From: Paractinoplanes durhamensis
GTDB lineage: Bacteria > Actinomycetota > Actinomycetes > Mycobacteriales > Micromonosporaceae
Assembly (NCBI RefSeq): GCF_016862175.1
Contig: NZ_BOML01000019.1
Location: 186,001 to 250,000, forward strand
Direction of reading: 5' to 3'
Length of the DNA stretch: 64,000 bases
Shown: piece after piece, positions 8,439 to 16,419 of the stretch
Layout: each line of letters starts with the position of its first letter
Position numbering within the stretch: the first letter of the stretch is position 1
Program-made: the position numbers and the translations under genes
The notes under the pieces: generated by a model
What the model was told of the DNA's origin: nothing
The model's database searches: none
The model's input: only the letters and a program-made list of their open reading frames with translations

Positions 8439-8906
8439 GTGGTTGCTGCCGCATCGTCCACCATCCCTACCTTCACCGTTCCGTCGCTGTCGCTGGTCGC
8501 GCCGGTCGCCGAATGGGTCACCGACGTCGCCGACCCGACCATCCTGGTCGCCGACGACGACGAAGGCGTGCGCGACCTGGTCGCCTACAAGCTTTCGGCG
8601 GCCGGCTACAACGCGATCACCGCCGGGGACGGCACCTCGGCGCTGACCATGGTGCACCGCGAGCAGCCGGACATGGTGATCCTCGATGTCAGCATGCCGG
8701 GGCTGGACGGGCTCAGCGTCTGCTACGAGCTGCACTCGTCGGCGTCCACCGCGCAGATCCCGGTGCTGATGCTCAGCGGCCGTGACCGGCAGGTCGACAT
8801 CGACCTCGGGCTCACCGTCGGCGCGGACGACTACCTGGTGAAGCCGTTCAGCCCGGCCGAGCTGATCCGGCGGGTGCGCTGGCTGCTGCTGGCCAACGGG
8901 GACTGA
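8439..8906 (+). CDS. single-domain response regulator (CheY-like receiver)
   Basis: The protein is a receiver domain with a short N-terminal extension and no output domain. Motifs are present in order: acidic pocket VADDDEG, phospho-acceptor Asp in MVILDVSMPGLDG, the Ser of LMLSGR, and the Lys of VKPFSPAEL. I place the start at the GTG at 8439 (155 residues) because AGGAG lies 6 bases upstream; an ATG at 8388 with AGGA in front would add 17 residues. No histidine kinase is encoded nearby. Because it is divergent from the GGDEF gene, it may relay a signal into cyclic di-GMP control, but this is inference. Confidence 0.85.
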   Translation: MVAAASSTIPTFTVPSLSLVAPVAEWVTDVADPTILVADDDEGVRDLVAYKLSAAGYNAITAGDGTSALTMVHREQPDMVILDVSMPGLDGLSVCYELHSSASTAQIPVLMLSGRDRQVDIDLGLTVGADDYLVKPFSPAELIRRVRWLLLANGD

Positions 8907-8951
8907 AACGACTGCCATGATCGCATTCTGTTGCAGACGGGCGACCATTCG

Positions 8952-10043
8952 TCATCCGTCGAAAGTCTGCAGAAACGCGACCAACGCGTCGTGATACGGC
9001 CGCAACGTCGGAAGGTCGACGAACTCGTCGGGCCCGTGCTGGCCGTCGCCACCCGGGCCGAAGATCACCGCGTCGATGCCGAGGGCGTGGTAGTAGCGGC
9101 CGTCGGCGGCGCCGTGCTTGCGCAGCAGGCTCGCCGGATGGCCGGTGGCGCGGATCGCGTCGCGCAGCGCCCGCACACCCGGGCCGGCCGGGTCGGCGTG
9201 GTGCGGCGGGCCGAGCGCGTCCACGTGCGCCTCGACCCCGGCGACCTTGGTCAGATGCGTGGCGACCTCCTCGGCCGTGCGGCCCGCGAAGTCCGGATCG
9301 GACGGCGGGTAGCGGATGTCCAGCCACGCCGTGGCTTCGGCGGGCACCTGGTTGTACGCACGGTTGGGGGTGTCCAGACGGGCGAGGTTGACGGTGGTCG
9401 TCCACGCCTCGCTGACCGGCACCGGATAGGCGGCCAGCACCCGGGTCACCGCGTCGGTCAGCGTCAGCAGCGCGTTGCGGCCGAGCCACGGGTACGCGGC
9501 GTGCGCGGCCCGGCCGGTGGTGGTCAGCCGGGCGTGGCAGATCCCCTTGGACTCGGTGACCACCCGCAGGCCGCTCTGCTCACCGATGATCACGAAGTCG
9601 CCGCGGACCCCCTCGGCCAGCTGGTGGCCGGTGCCGTCGGCGCCGCCGACCTCCTCGTCGGTGACCAGCTGCAGCGCGATCGGATAGGGCAGATCGGCGG
9701 CCAGCTCGCGGAACACGCCGGTCAGGACCAGGGCGGCGGCCTTCATGTCGTGGGCGCCGCGGCCGTACAGGCGGTCGCCGTCGCGGCGCGGCACGAACTG
9801 CTCCGGCGGCGCGGGGACGACATCCAGGTGGGCGTTGAGGATGACCCGGAACTCTCCCGGGCGGCCGGGCGGGTGCAGCAGGGCGCTCGGCTTGCCGTTC
9901 GAGGTGAACTCGCGGACCGTCCAGCCCGGGCCGGCCTCGGCCAGCACCAGGTCGAGGGCGTTGCGCAGCTCGGCCGGGCGGTCGGCGGTGGACTCGATGG
10001 CGATCAGCGCGGCGATGCGGTCGGTGATCGTTTCCGTCCACAT
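8952..10043 (-). CDS. M20-family metallo-hydrolase (ArgE/DapE type)
   Basis: The 363-residue enzyme has the M20 dizinc motifs: His in LNAHLDVVP, bridging Asp in GRGAHDMKAA, the catalytic EE in TDEEVGG, and a C-terminal metal His in GQHGPDEF. A central dimerisation domain (about 165-275) includes GRAAHAAYPWLGRNAL. Family members deacylate N-acyl amino acids or cleave dipeptides; substrate cannot be assigned. The ATG at 10043 is chosen because GGTG precedes it and the upstream frame has no homology. It lies between the response regulator (convergent) and a TetR gene (divergent, 150 bp). Confidence 0.86.
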   Translation of the reverse strand: MWTETITDRIAALIAIESTADRPAELRNALDLVLAEAGPGWTVREFTSNGKPSALLHPPGRPGEFRVILNAHLDVVPAPPEQFVPRRDGDRLYGRGAHDMKAAALVLTGVFRELAADLPYPIALQLVTDEEVGGADGTGHQLAEGVRGDFVIIGEQSGLRVVTESKGICHARLTTTGRAAHAAYPWLGRNALLTLTDAVTRVLAAYPVPVSEAWTTTVNLARLDTPNRAYNQVPAEATAWLDIRYPPSDPDFAGRTAEEVATHLTKVAGVEAHVDALGPPHHADPAGPGVRALRDAIRATGHPASLLRKHGAADGRYYHALGIDAVIFGPGGDGQHGPDEFVDLPTLRPYHDALVAFLQTFDG

Positions 10044-10193
10044 GGTCACCGAACCAGAATGGCCGCATTCCGTGCGTGACGGAAGTCCTCTTCGCCCGGC
10101 GGCCGGGGACGGCCGCAAGGGTGCGGTCAGCCGATCCCTGCGCCGGGGACTCATTCCACGCTCGTACGCAAAGGGTCGTGATAGACATGCGCC

Positions 10194-10796
10194 GTGAGTG
10201 AGGTGACCGCGGGGAAGCGTGCCGGCGTGCTTGCCGCCGCCTGTGCGGTCGTCGCGGAACGCGGCGCCGATGCCACCCGCTTCTCCGACGTCACCGCCGT
10301 GACCGGCGTGGGGGTGTCGACGTTGCAGTACTACTTCGGCAGCCGCGAGGACATGCTGATCGCGGTGTTCCGGTATGCGGCGCAGAGCGACTTCGACGCG
10401 GTGTCCGAACGACTCGCGGCCGCCGCCGATGCCTGGGCGAAACTGCTGGTGATCGCCTCGCATCTGACCGGGGCGGTGGGCAGCGACACCGGCTGGCGGC
10501 TGTGGGTGGAGTCATGGCGATGGGCGCTGCGTGACGAGGAGTTGCGCGCGGAGGTCCTCGGTGATTACACCCGGTGGCATGAGCTGCTCGCCTCGATCAT
10601 CGCGGCAGGGGTCTCGGCCGGACGCTTCGCCTCCGCGGCCGCGCCGCTGGATGTCGCCCGGCAGGCGCTCGCGCTGATCGACGGGCTGGCGTTGCCGGTG
10701 GCCCTCGGCGATCCGCAGGTCACCGGGGAGATGGCCGGTGACCTGCTCGCCGATGGGCTAGGCCGGCTGGTCGGGCTTCGTGCCGCGGCCCTCTAG
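10194..10796 (+). CDS. TetR-family regulator, possibly leaderless
   Basis: This 200-residue protein has an N-terminal TetR helix-turn-helix (TRFSDVTAVTGVGVSTLQYYFGSREDML, cited by its ends at about residues 27-54) and an all-helical ligand-binding C terminus. No ribosome binding site precedes the GTG. A TAGACA (10182-10187) ends 6 bases before it, which would place the transcription start on the start codon, so the mRNA is probably leaderless. The 3' end overlaps the agmatinase-family gene on the other strand by 39 bp. The perfect palindrome at 11801-11818, upstream of that gene, is a candidate operator for this regulator. Confidence 0.85.
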   Translation: MSEVTAGKRAGVLAAACAVVAERGADATRFSDVTAVTGVGVSTLQYYFGSREDMLIAVFRYAAQSDFDAVSERLAAAADAWAKLLVIASHLTGAVGSDTGWRLWVESWRWALRDEELRAEVLGDYTRWHELLASIIAAGVSAGRFASAAAPLDVARQALALIDGLALPVALGDPQVTGEMAGDLLADGLGRLVGLRAAAL

Positions 10797-11792
10797 CAAC
10801 GGGGTCGCGCGGTTCCATCGCGGACCGGTACCGTCCTTGCGACGGCGGGCCATCCCGGACAACGCCTCCAGGACGACGCGGTTGCCGAGCATCGCGGTGA
10901 TCTCGGCGTGGTCGAACGGCGGCGACACCTCGACGATGTCCATGCCGACCACCGGCAGCTCGTGGCAGATCCGGGAGACCGCGTCCAGCAGCTGACGCGC
11001 GGTGAGGCCACCGGGCTCGGGCGTGCCGGTCCCGGGCGCATGGCCGGGGTCGCACACGTCGATGTCGACCGAGAGAAACACGCCCTCGCAACCATCAAGA
11101 GCAATCTCAAAAGCCTGATCGAGTACGGTGTTCAAGCCCTTCTCGACGATCTCGCTCATGTGGAACGAGTTCATCCCCTGGTCGGCCATCCAGTCCAGGG
11201 TTTCCGGGCCGGGCCAGTAGCCGCGCAGCCCGACCTGCAGGAAGCGGTCGCCGCGCACCGCGCCCGACTCGATCAGCCGGCGCATCGGCTGGCCGTGACC
11301 GTAGAGCGAGCCGAACTCGATGTCGCCGGTGTCGGCGTGCGCGTCGAAGTGGATGACCGAGATGTTCCCCGGTGTTTCCTTCGCGACCCCGGCCACGTCG
11401 GGCCAGGTGACGGTGTGGTCGCCGCCGAGGATGACGGGAATGGCCCCGTTCTTCGTGATGACGGCGACGGCTTCCTCGATCGTCGCGCAGCTGCGCCGGA
11501 CCTCGCCCGAGTAGACCTCCAGGTCGCCGGCGTCCTTCACGACCAGGTCGTCCTTCAGCGCGTCGACCCGCATCGCCATGTGCGGGCGCGAACCGTCGTG
11601 CGGCAGGTAGTCGGTGCCGCGGATGACCTGCGGGCCGAACCGTGCCCCGGGGCGGTGCGAGGTGCCGCCGTCGAAGGGGGCACCGACGATCACGACGTCG
11701 GCGTCGGCGTACGAGGCCGGCTCCTGCCAGTCGCACGCGGGGACGCCCAGGAAGGTGTAGTCGGGGCCGAACATGGGGCCGTAGCGGGTCAT
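10758..11792 (-). CDS. agmatinase/ureohydrolase-family enzyme
   Basis: The 344-residue protein belongs to the arginase/agmatinase fold. Dimanganese ligands are visible: His in GGDHTVTWP, DAHAD in VIHFDAHADTGD, and DIDVCDPGHAPG. It would hydrolyse a guanidino compound to urea and an amine or acid; agmatine is the likeliest substrate, with guanidinobutyrate or related compounds possible. The start is uncertain: ATG 11792 (no ribosome site; a TATACA lies about 10 bases upstream, so possibly leaderless) or ATG 11813 inside the palindrome. It overlaps the convergent TetR gene by 39 bp and diverges from a Ser/Thr kinase. Confidence 0.87.
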   Translation of the reverse strand: MTRYGPMFGPDYTFLGVPACDWQEPASYADADVVIVGAPFDGGTSHRPGARFGPQVIRGTDYLPHDGSRPHMAMRVDALKDDLVVKDAGDLEVYSGEVRRSCATIEEAVAVITKNGAIPVILGGDHTVTWPDVAGVAKETPGNISVIHFDAHADTGDIEFGSLYGHGQPMRRLIESGAVRGDRFLQVGLRGYWPGPETLDWMADQGMNSFHMSEIVEKGLNTVLDQAFEIALDGCEGVFLSVDIDVCDPGHAPGTGTPEPGGLTARQLLDAVSRICHELPVVGMDIVEVSPPFDHAEITAMLGNRVVLEALSGMARRRKDGTGPRWNRATPLLEGRGTKPDQPA

Positions 11793-11800
11793 GCGTACGG

Positions 11801-11818
11801 ACTGTATAGCCATACAGT
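11801..11818. promoter_or_regulatory. 18-bp palindromic candidate operator
   Basis: ACTGTAT-AGCC-ATACAGT has perfect 7-bp arms around a 4-bp centre. It sits at the 5' end of the agmatinase-family gene and 50 bp before the divergent kinase start, overlapping likely -10 sequences for both. Palindromes of this size suit TetR or GntR dimers; the TetR at 10194 is the nearest candidate. Confidence 0.6.
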
Positions 11819-11867
11819 ATGGGAGTACAGCGTTTGTGCCGGAGCGTCGGCGGGTACCGGGGCGGCC

Positions 11868-12749
11868 ATGGCGACGCGGACCGTGGGTGGGCGATATCAG
11901 CTGGTCCGACGCATCGGCGTGGGCGGCATGTCCGAGGTGTGGCACGGGCACGACGAGGTGCTCGACCGGCCGGTCGCCATCAAGGTCCTCGCGCCCGGGC
12001 ACACCACGCCGGTCGACGTGGTGCGGGCCGAGGCCCGCTCGGCGGCCCGGCTGGCCCACCCCAACGTGGCCGGCGTGCACGACTTCGGCACCTCGGCCGA
12101 GCAGCCGTTCATCGTGATGGAGCTGGTCGAGGGGCGCACCCTCGGCGAGCACCTGCGCGCAGGCGCGCTCGACTGGCGGATCGCGGTGCGGATCTGCGCC
12201 GAGGTGGCGGCCGCGCTGGCCGCCGCGCACGGCGAGAACGTCGTGCACCGCGACATCAAGCCGGGCAACATCATGCTCACCCCGTCCGGTGCCAAGGTCC
12301 TCGACTTCGGCATCGCGGCGACCGTCGGGGCCGCCGACGACGACCCGGACGGGCCGGTGATGGGCACCCCCGCCTACGTGGCGCCGGAGCGGTTCGCCGG
12401 GCACCCGGCCACCCCGGCCACCGACATGTTCGCCGTCGGCACCCTGCTCTACCAGTGCCTGAGCGGCCGGCTGCCGTGGCTGCGGGCCACCCCGACCGAG
12501 CTCGTGCACGCCGAATGTCACGACGACCCGGACCCGCTGCCGGAGATCGACGGCCTGCCCGGCGAGGTCCTCGACCTGTGCTCGCGCTGCCTGGCCAAGG
12601 ACCCGGCCGAGCGGCCCACCGCCATGATGGCCGCACTGCTGCTGGCCGAGGCGGTGGACGCCCGGGTGTACGTGCCGATGAGCCTCATGGAACCGCTGCC
12701 GCCGTCGCCGCGCTGGATCGACGAGCCCACCGGCCGGCACCGCGCCTAG
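11868..12749 (+). CDS. soluble PknB-type Ser/Thr protein kinase
   Basis: This 293-residue protein is a complete Hanks-type kinase domain and little else. Gly loop GVGGMSEVW, catalytic Lys in AIKVL, HRDIKPGNIM, DFGIA and the APE-type VAPERF are all present, so it should be active. There is no membrane segment, PASTA or other sensor domain, unlike PknB itself. The start is taken at ATG 11868, where homology begins; a longer in-frame extension upstream lacks any family similarity. Its stop overlaps the 3' end of the convergent universal stress protein gene by 4 bp. Substrates are unknown. Confidence 0.85.
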   Translation: MATRTVGGRYQLVRRIGVGGMSEVWHGHDEVLDRPVAIKVLAPGHTTPVDVVRAEARSAARLAHPNVAGVHDFGTSAEQPFIVMELVEGRTLGEHLRAGALDWRIAVRICAEVAAALAAAHGENVVHRDIKPGNIMLTPSGAKVLDFGIAATVGAADDDPDGPVMGTPAYVAPERFAGHPATPATDMFAVGTLLYQCLSGRLPWLRATPTELVHAECHDDPDPLPEIDGLPGEVLDLCSRCLAKDPAERPTAMMAALLLAEAVDARVYVPMSLMEPLPPSPRWIDEPTGRHRA

Positions 12750-13579
12750 CCGCTGCGCGGGACCACCACCACCGGCCGCCGGGCCTTGCGCAGCAGCCGG
12801 GCCGAGACGCCGCCGAGCAGCACCCGGCGGGCCGGGCCGTAGCCGCGCGAACCGCAGAACAGCACGTCGACCTCGTCCAGGCCGGCCAGGGTGTCGACCA
12901 CGTCGCCGATGATGATCCGCCAGTCGGCCTCCAGGCCGGGCACGCTGGCCGCGGCGGTCGACAGCGAATGCTCGTACGTCTCCTTCGCCGTCTCCAGCAG
13001 CACCCGCTCGGCGTCGTGCAGGAACGGCAGCGGGCCGGTGCCCTCGGCGACCACGGTGTAGAGCCGCAGCCGGGCACCGGCGCCGGTGGCCAGCGCGGCC
13101 GCCTGCGCCAGGGCGGCCCGGCCGTCCGGGGTGTCCACGTACGCCACGCCGATCAGGCCCAGCGTGCCCGGCTGTTCGACCAGGTCGCCGGGGACGACCG
13201 CGACCGGGCAGACGTTGCCGGCCAGCAGCCGTTCCGCGGTGCTGCCCAGCGCCTCCTGCCCGGAACCGACCACCACCAGCGCGGCGCCGGTCTCCTCGGC
13301 CAGGTCGTGCAGGCCGTGCGCGGCCGACGAGGAGGCGATCGTCCGGTACTCGATGTGCCCGGTCGCCTCGCCCAGCGCCGCGCGCGCGTCGTCGAGGACC
13401 TGCTGGGCGGCGCGGTGCCGGTCGGCCACCCACTCGGCGTCGACCCGGCCGGAGCCGAGCGCGGCCGGGGCCGGGTGCACGACCGCGACGATCAGCGGCA
13501 CGCCGAGGGTCTCGGCGGCCCACCGGCCCAGGGTCAGGGCGCCCGGGCCGGGTGCCCCCACGATCACCGGGCCGGTCAT
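12746..13579 (-). CDS. tandem universal stress protein (two UspA domains)
   Basis: The product has 277 residues with two UspA-like domains (about 3-137 and 143-277). The first has a shortened ATP loop (GSGQEALGSTAERLL) and the second a fuller G-x2-G-x9-G loop (GSRGYGPARRVLLGGVSARL), both ending in the PVAVVP/PVVVVP strand. Such proteins bind ATP and adjust stress survival in actinobacteria. The ATG at 13579 follows GGAGG. It overlaps a 30-residue frame by 4 bases, which in turn overlaps the permease gene by 4 bases, so this is the last gene of a coupled chain. Confidence 0.88.
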   Translation of the reverse strand: MTGPVIVGAPGPGALTLGRWAAETLGVPLIVAVVHPAPAALGSGRVDAEWVADRHRAAQQVLDDARAALGEATGHIEYRTIASSSAAHGLHDLAEETGAALVVVGSGQEALGSTAERLLAGNVCPVAVVPGDLVEQPGTLGLIGVAYVDTPDGRAALAQAAALATGAGARLRLYTVVAEGTGPLPFLHDAERVLLETAKETYEHSLSTAAASVPGLEADWRIIIGDVVDTLAGLDEVDVLFCGSRGYGPARRVLLGGVSARLLRKARRPVVVVPRSG

Positions 13580-13668
13580 GGCTGAGCCTCCTCGGTCATG
13601 CCTTTCTGGCCCTCGCCTGCGGCCTGGGCGGGCAGGTTGCGCAGGTGCCGCTCGGTGCAGGCAGTCAT
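13576..13668 (-). CDS. 30-residue microprotein frame coupled to permease and stress protein
   Basis: A 31-codon frame runs from an ATG overlapping the permease stop (ATGA) to a TGA overlapping the stress protein ATG (ATGA). The peptide begins MTACTERHLRNLPAQ, contains an internal Met, and is hydrophilic with one Cys. The double 4-base overlap exactly fills the gap between the neighbours, which argues for translation. It has no dedicated strong ribosome site, so it would be read by terminating ribosomes. I recognise no homologue. It may serve only to carry ribosomes between genes, or make a small permease partner. Confidence 0.5.
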   Translation of the reverse strand: MTACTERHLRNLPAQAAGEGQKGMTEEAQP

Positions 13669-15125
13669 GACTGTTCACCGTCCTGCTCACGGGCCCAGCT
13701 CGGGGTGCTCTGCGGCTCGGTGCGTAGCCGCGAGTTGCGGTAGCCGTACAGCAGGTAGATCGCGATGCCGATGACCAGCCACACCCCGAACCGCACCCAG
13801 GTCTCCCAGGGCAGGTCGCTCATCAGGTAGAGGGCGAACAGCACGCCGATGATCGGCAGCACCGGCGACCACGGCACCCGGTACGGCCGCGGCATCTCCG
13901 GCCGGGTCCGGCGCAGGATGATCACACCGATGTTGACCAGCACGAACGCGAACAGGGTGCCGATGTTGACCAGCTCCACGATGGTGCCCAGCGGCACCAG
14001 TGCGGCCAGGATCGCGATCAGCACGCCGAGGCCGACGGTGAGCCGGACCGGGGTGCCGAAGCGCTGGTTGATGGTGGCCAGCCGGCGCGGCATCAGGCCG
14101 TCGCGGCACATGGCGAAGAAGATGCGGGTCTGTCCGTAGAAGATGACCAGGACGACGCTGGTGATGGCGACGACCGCGCCGAGCGCCAGGATGCCGGCCG
14201 CCCAGCTGATGCCGGCGCCCTGGTCGAGGGCGGCGGCGAGCGGCGCGTCGCTGCCCTTCATCTGGTCGGGCGAGGCGATGCCGATCGCGCCGACCGCGGT
14301 GAGCACGTAGAACAGCGTGCAGATGCCCAGCGAGGCGAGAATCGCGATGGGCAGGTCCCGGCCCGGCTTCTTGGCTTCCTCGCTGCCGGTGGAGACCGCG
14401 TCGAAGCCGATGTACGCGAAGAAGATGATCGCGGCCGCCGAGGTCACCCCGTCCACGCCGGCCGGGGCGAACGGCTGGAAGTTGCCGGTGCCGAAGTTCG
14501 CGAACGCCACGATCAGGAAGAAGATCAGCACGGCCAGCTTGATCACGACCATGATCAGGTTGGCGCGGGCGCTCTCGGTGACGCCCCGGACCAGCAGGAA
14601 CGTGATCGCCAGGACGATGAAGACGGCCGGCAGGTTGAACACGCCGCCGTCCGACGGGCTCTTCGAGATCGCGTCCGGCAGGTGGTAGTTGAACGCGGCG
14701 TCCAGGAACGCGTTCAGGTTGCCGCCCCAGCCGACCGCGATGCCGGCGACCGACACCCCGTACTCGAGGATCAGGTCCCAGCCGATGATCCAGGCCACGA
14801 TCTCGCCGAGGGTCGCGTAGGTGTAGGTGTAGGCGCTGCCGGAGACCGGGATGGAGGAGGCCAGCTCCGCGTAGGACAGGGCCGAGAACGCGCAGGCCAC
14901 GGCGGCCAGCACGAACGAGAGGATGACGGCCGGGCCGGCGATCCCGGCGCCCTTGCCGATCACGACGAAGATGCCGGTGCCGATGATCGCGCCGACCCCC
15001 ATCGCGGTCAGCTGGGTGACGCCGACGGCCTTCTTCAGGCCGCTGCCTTCCTCGGTGGTCTCGGTGATCAGTGAGCGTACGTCCCGGATCGCGAAGATGC
15101 CCGGTTTACCTGATGTGCTTGCCAC
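13665..15125 (-). CDS. APC-superfamily amino acid permease (CAT family)
   Basis: This 486-residue integral membrane protein has about twelve to thirteen hydrophobic segments. GVGAIIGTGIFVV in the first helix is the substrate-binding unwound segment, and FFAYIGFDAVSTGSEEAKKP is the signature loop of the cationic-amino-acid-transporter branch. Length fits the family. The GTG at 15125 is chosen from similarity to family N termini; a GGGTGG precedes it. It likely imports arginine, lysine or another amino acid, which would fit the nearby agmatinase-family enzyme, though no direct link is shown. It heads a coupled unit with the microprotein and the stress protein. Confidence 0.88.
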   Translation of the reverse strand: MASTSGKPGIFAIRDVRSLITETTEEGSGLKKAVGVTQLTAMGVGAIIGTGIFVVIGKGAGIAGPAVILSFVLAAVACAFSALSYAELASSIPVSGSAYTYTYATLGEIVAWIIGWDLILEYGVSVAGIAVGWGGNLNAFLDAAFNYHLPDAISKSPSDGGVFNLPAVFIVLAITFLLVRGVTESARANLIMVVIKLAVLIFFLIVAFANFGTGNFQPFAPAGVDGVTSAAAIIFFAYIGFDAVSTGSEEAKKPGRDLPIAILASLGICTLFYVLTAVGAIGIASPDQMKGSDAPLAAALDQGAGISWAAGILALGAVVAITSVVLVIFYGQTRIFFAMCRDGLMPRRLATINQRFGTPVRLTVGLGVLIAILAALVPLGTIVELVNIGTLFAFVLVNIGVIILRRTRPEMPRPYRVPWSPVLPIIGVLFALYLMSDLPWETWVRFGVWLVIGIAIYLLYGYRNSRLRTEPQSTPSWAREQDGEQS

Positions 15126-15291
15126 GGCCCACCCGCCCTCGTAGCTCGATTGGCGATTGCCGATCTCACCTTGTGCACAGGTGGTCACGCTCCGCAAGTC
15201 GAGAGTGGCGCCGGAAACTCGTGGCAGCCTGCGAGGCGTGCGATCGTCGTTGTACCGTGAGGTGAACGGGTACGAAGGCGGAGGGTCGGCG

Positions 15292-15642
15292 ATGGGCGAG
15301 GCGGTGATGACCACGCGCACCCAGGCCGACGGTGCGATCGTGGTCGACGTCCGGGGCAGCCTCGACGCCGCCACCGTGGACGCCGTCCGCGAGTCCCTGC
15401 TCGGCACCCTGGCGCGGGAGCGCCCGATAACCCTCATCGTCGACCTGACCTTCGTGGTGTTCATGGACTCGATGGGCGTCGGCGCGCTGGTCACCGGCTA
15501 CAACGCGGCCCGCGAGACCGGCACCCGGTTCGTGCTGCGCAATCCGAGCGAGTTCGTGCACCGGCAGCTGCGGGTCACCGGGCTGGCCGAGATGTTCGGA
15601 CTGCCCCCGGCGTCGTCGCCTTCGCAGTCCTTCACCGGCTGA
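15292..15642 (+). CDS. STAS-domain anti-sigma factor antagonist
   Basis: The 116-residue protein is a single STAS domain like SpoIIAA/RsbV. The conserved phosphorylatable Ser lies in FMDSMGVGALV, at the usual place after the hydrophobic strand LIVDLTFVVF. Such proteins bind or release an anti-sigma kinase according to phosphorylation of this Ser. No RsbW-like kinase or sigma factor is nearby, so its partner is elsewhere. The ATG at 15292 follows GGAGG; a second ATG at 15307 with GAGG in front is possible. It diverges from the permease gene. Confidence 0.85.
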   Translation: MGEAVMTTRTQADGAIVVDVRGSLDAATVDAVRESLLGTLARERPITLIVDLTFVVFMDSMGVGALVTGYNAARETGTRFVLRNPSEFVHRQLRVTGLAEMFGLPPASSPSQSFTG

Positions 15643-15687
15643 TCCTTTCAGCGCGCGCCGTCGCTCCCGGGCGGTTAATGTGCGTGC

Positions 15688-16398
15688 ATGGAACGGGTGG
15701 CGGTGGCCCGCGGGGAGTGGCGTGACCTCCGGTTGCCCGCGCCCCTGCTGAAGGTCGAGCTGACCGCCCGGGTCTGGTCGCCGGCCACCCCCACCGATCG
15801 GGTGGTTGTCGTGCACGACGGGCCCGACTACGACCAGTTCGCCGCGCTCGGCGACTTCGCGGCCGGGATCGTGGCGGCCGGGCAGGTGCCGCCGTTCCGG
15901 CTCGTGCTGCTGCCCGCCGGGGACCGCCTGGAGTGGTATGCGGCCTCCCGGGCGTACGCGAAATCGCTGACCGCCGAGATCCTGCCGCGCGTCGCCGGGG
16001 ACCGGCCGGTGGTCGGGATCGGCGCCAGCCTCGGCGCCCTCGCCATGCTGCACGCCCAGCGCCGGGAACCGGCCCGGTTCGCCGGGCTGTTCCTGCAGTC
16101 CGGCAGCTTCTTCCAGCACCGGTTCGACGCGCAGGAGTCCGGCTTCGCGCGCTACCAGCGGATCATCCGGTTCGTCGCCGCGGTCCGGCGGGCCTCGTCC
16201 GGCCCGGCCGTGCCGGCCACGCTGACCTGCGGTCTCGCCGAGGAGAACCTGGCCAACAACCGGAGCATGGCCGACGCCCTGCGCGGGCAGGGGTACGACG
16301 TGAGCTTCGCGGAGAGCCGCGAGGGGCACAACTGGACGAACTGGCGGGACACCCTCGATCCGCATCTGACCACGCTGCTGCAGCGGGTGTGGCCGTAG
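15688..16398 (+). CDS. alpha/beta-hydrolase esterase (esterase D / Fes-like)
   Basis: This 236-residue protein has the putative-esterase fold. The nucleophile elbow GIGASLGALA carries Ser in G-x-S-x-G, VVVVHDGPDYDQF is the oxyanion strand, and SREGHNWTNWRD holds the catalytic His near the end. No signal peptide is seen. It is followed after 21 bp by an ATP-grasp gene with its own good ribosome site, and the two are probably co-transcribed. Members cleave esters such as siderophore or feruloyl esters; the real substrate here may be a product of the partner enzyme. Confidence 0.82.
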   Translation: MERVAVARGEWRDLRLPAPLLKVELTARVWSPATPTDRVVVVHDGPDYDQFAALGDFAAGIVAAGQVPPFRLVLLPAGDRLEWYAASRAYAKSLTAEILPRVAGDRPVVGIGASLGALAMLHAQRREPARFAGLFLQSGSFFQHRFDAQESGFARYQRIIRFVAAVRRASSGPAVPATLTCGLAEENLANNRSMADALRGQGYDVSFAESREGHNWTNWRDTLDPHLTTLLQRVWP

Positions 16399-16419
16399 CT
16401 CAACCCCCGGGAGGACGAC

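Noticed and set aside
10908..11867. Long N-terminal extension of the Ser/Thr kinase
   Set aside because: It is antisense to the agmatinase-family gene and has no homology; the kinase domain begins at the ATG at 11868.
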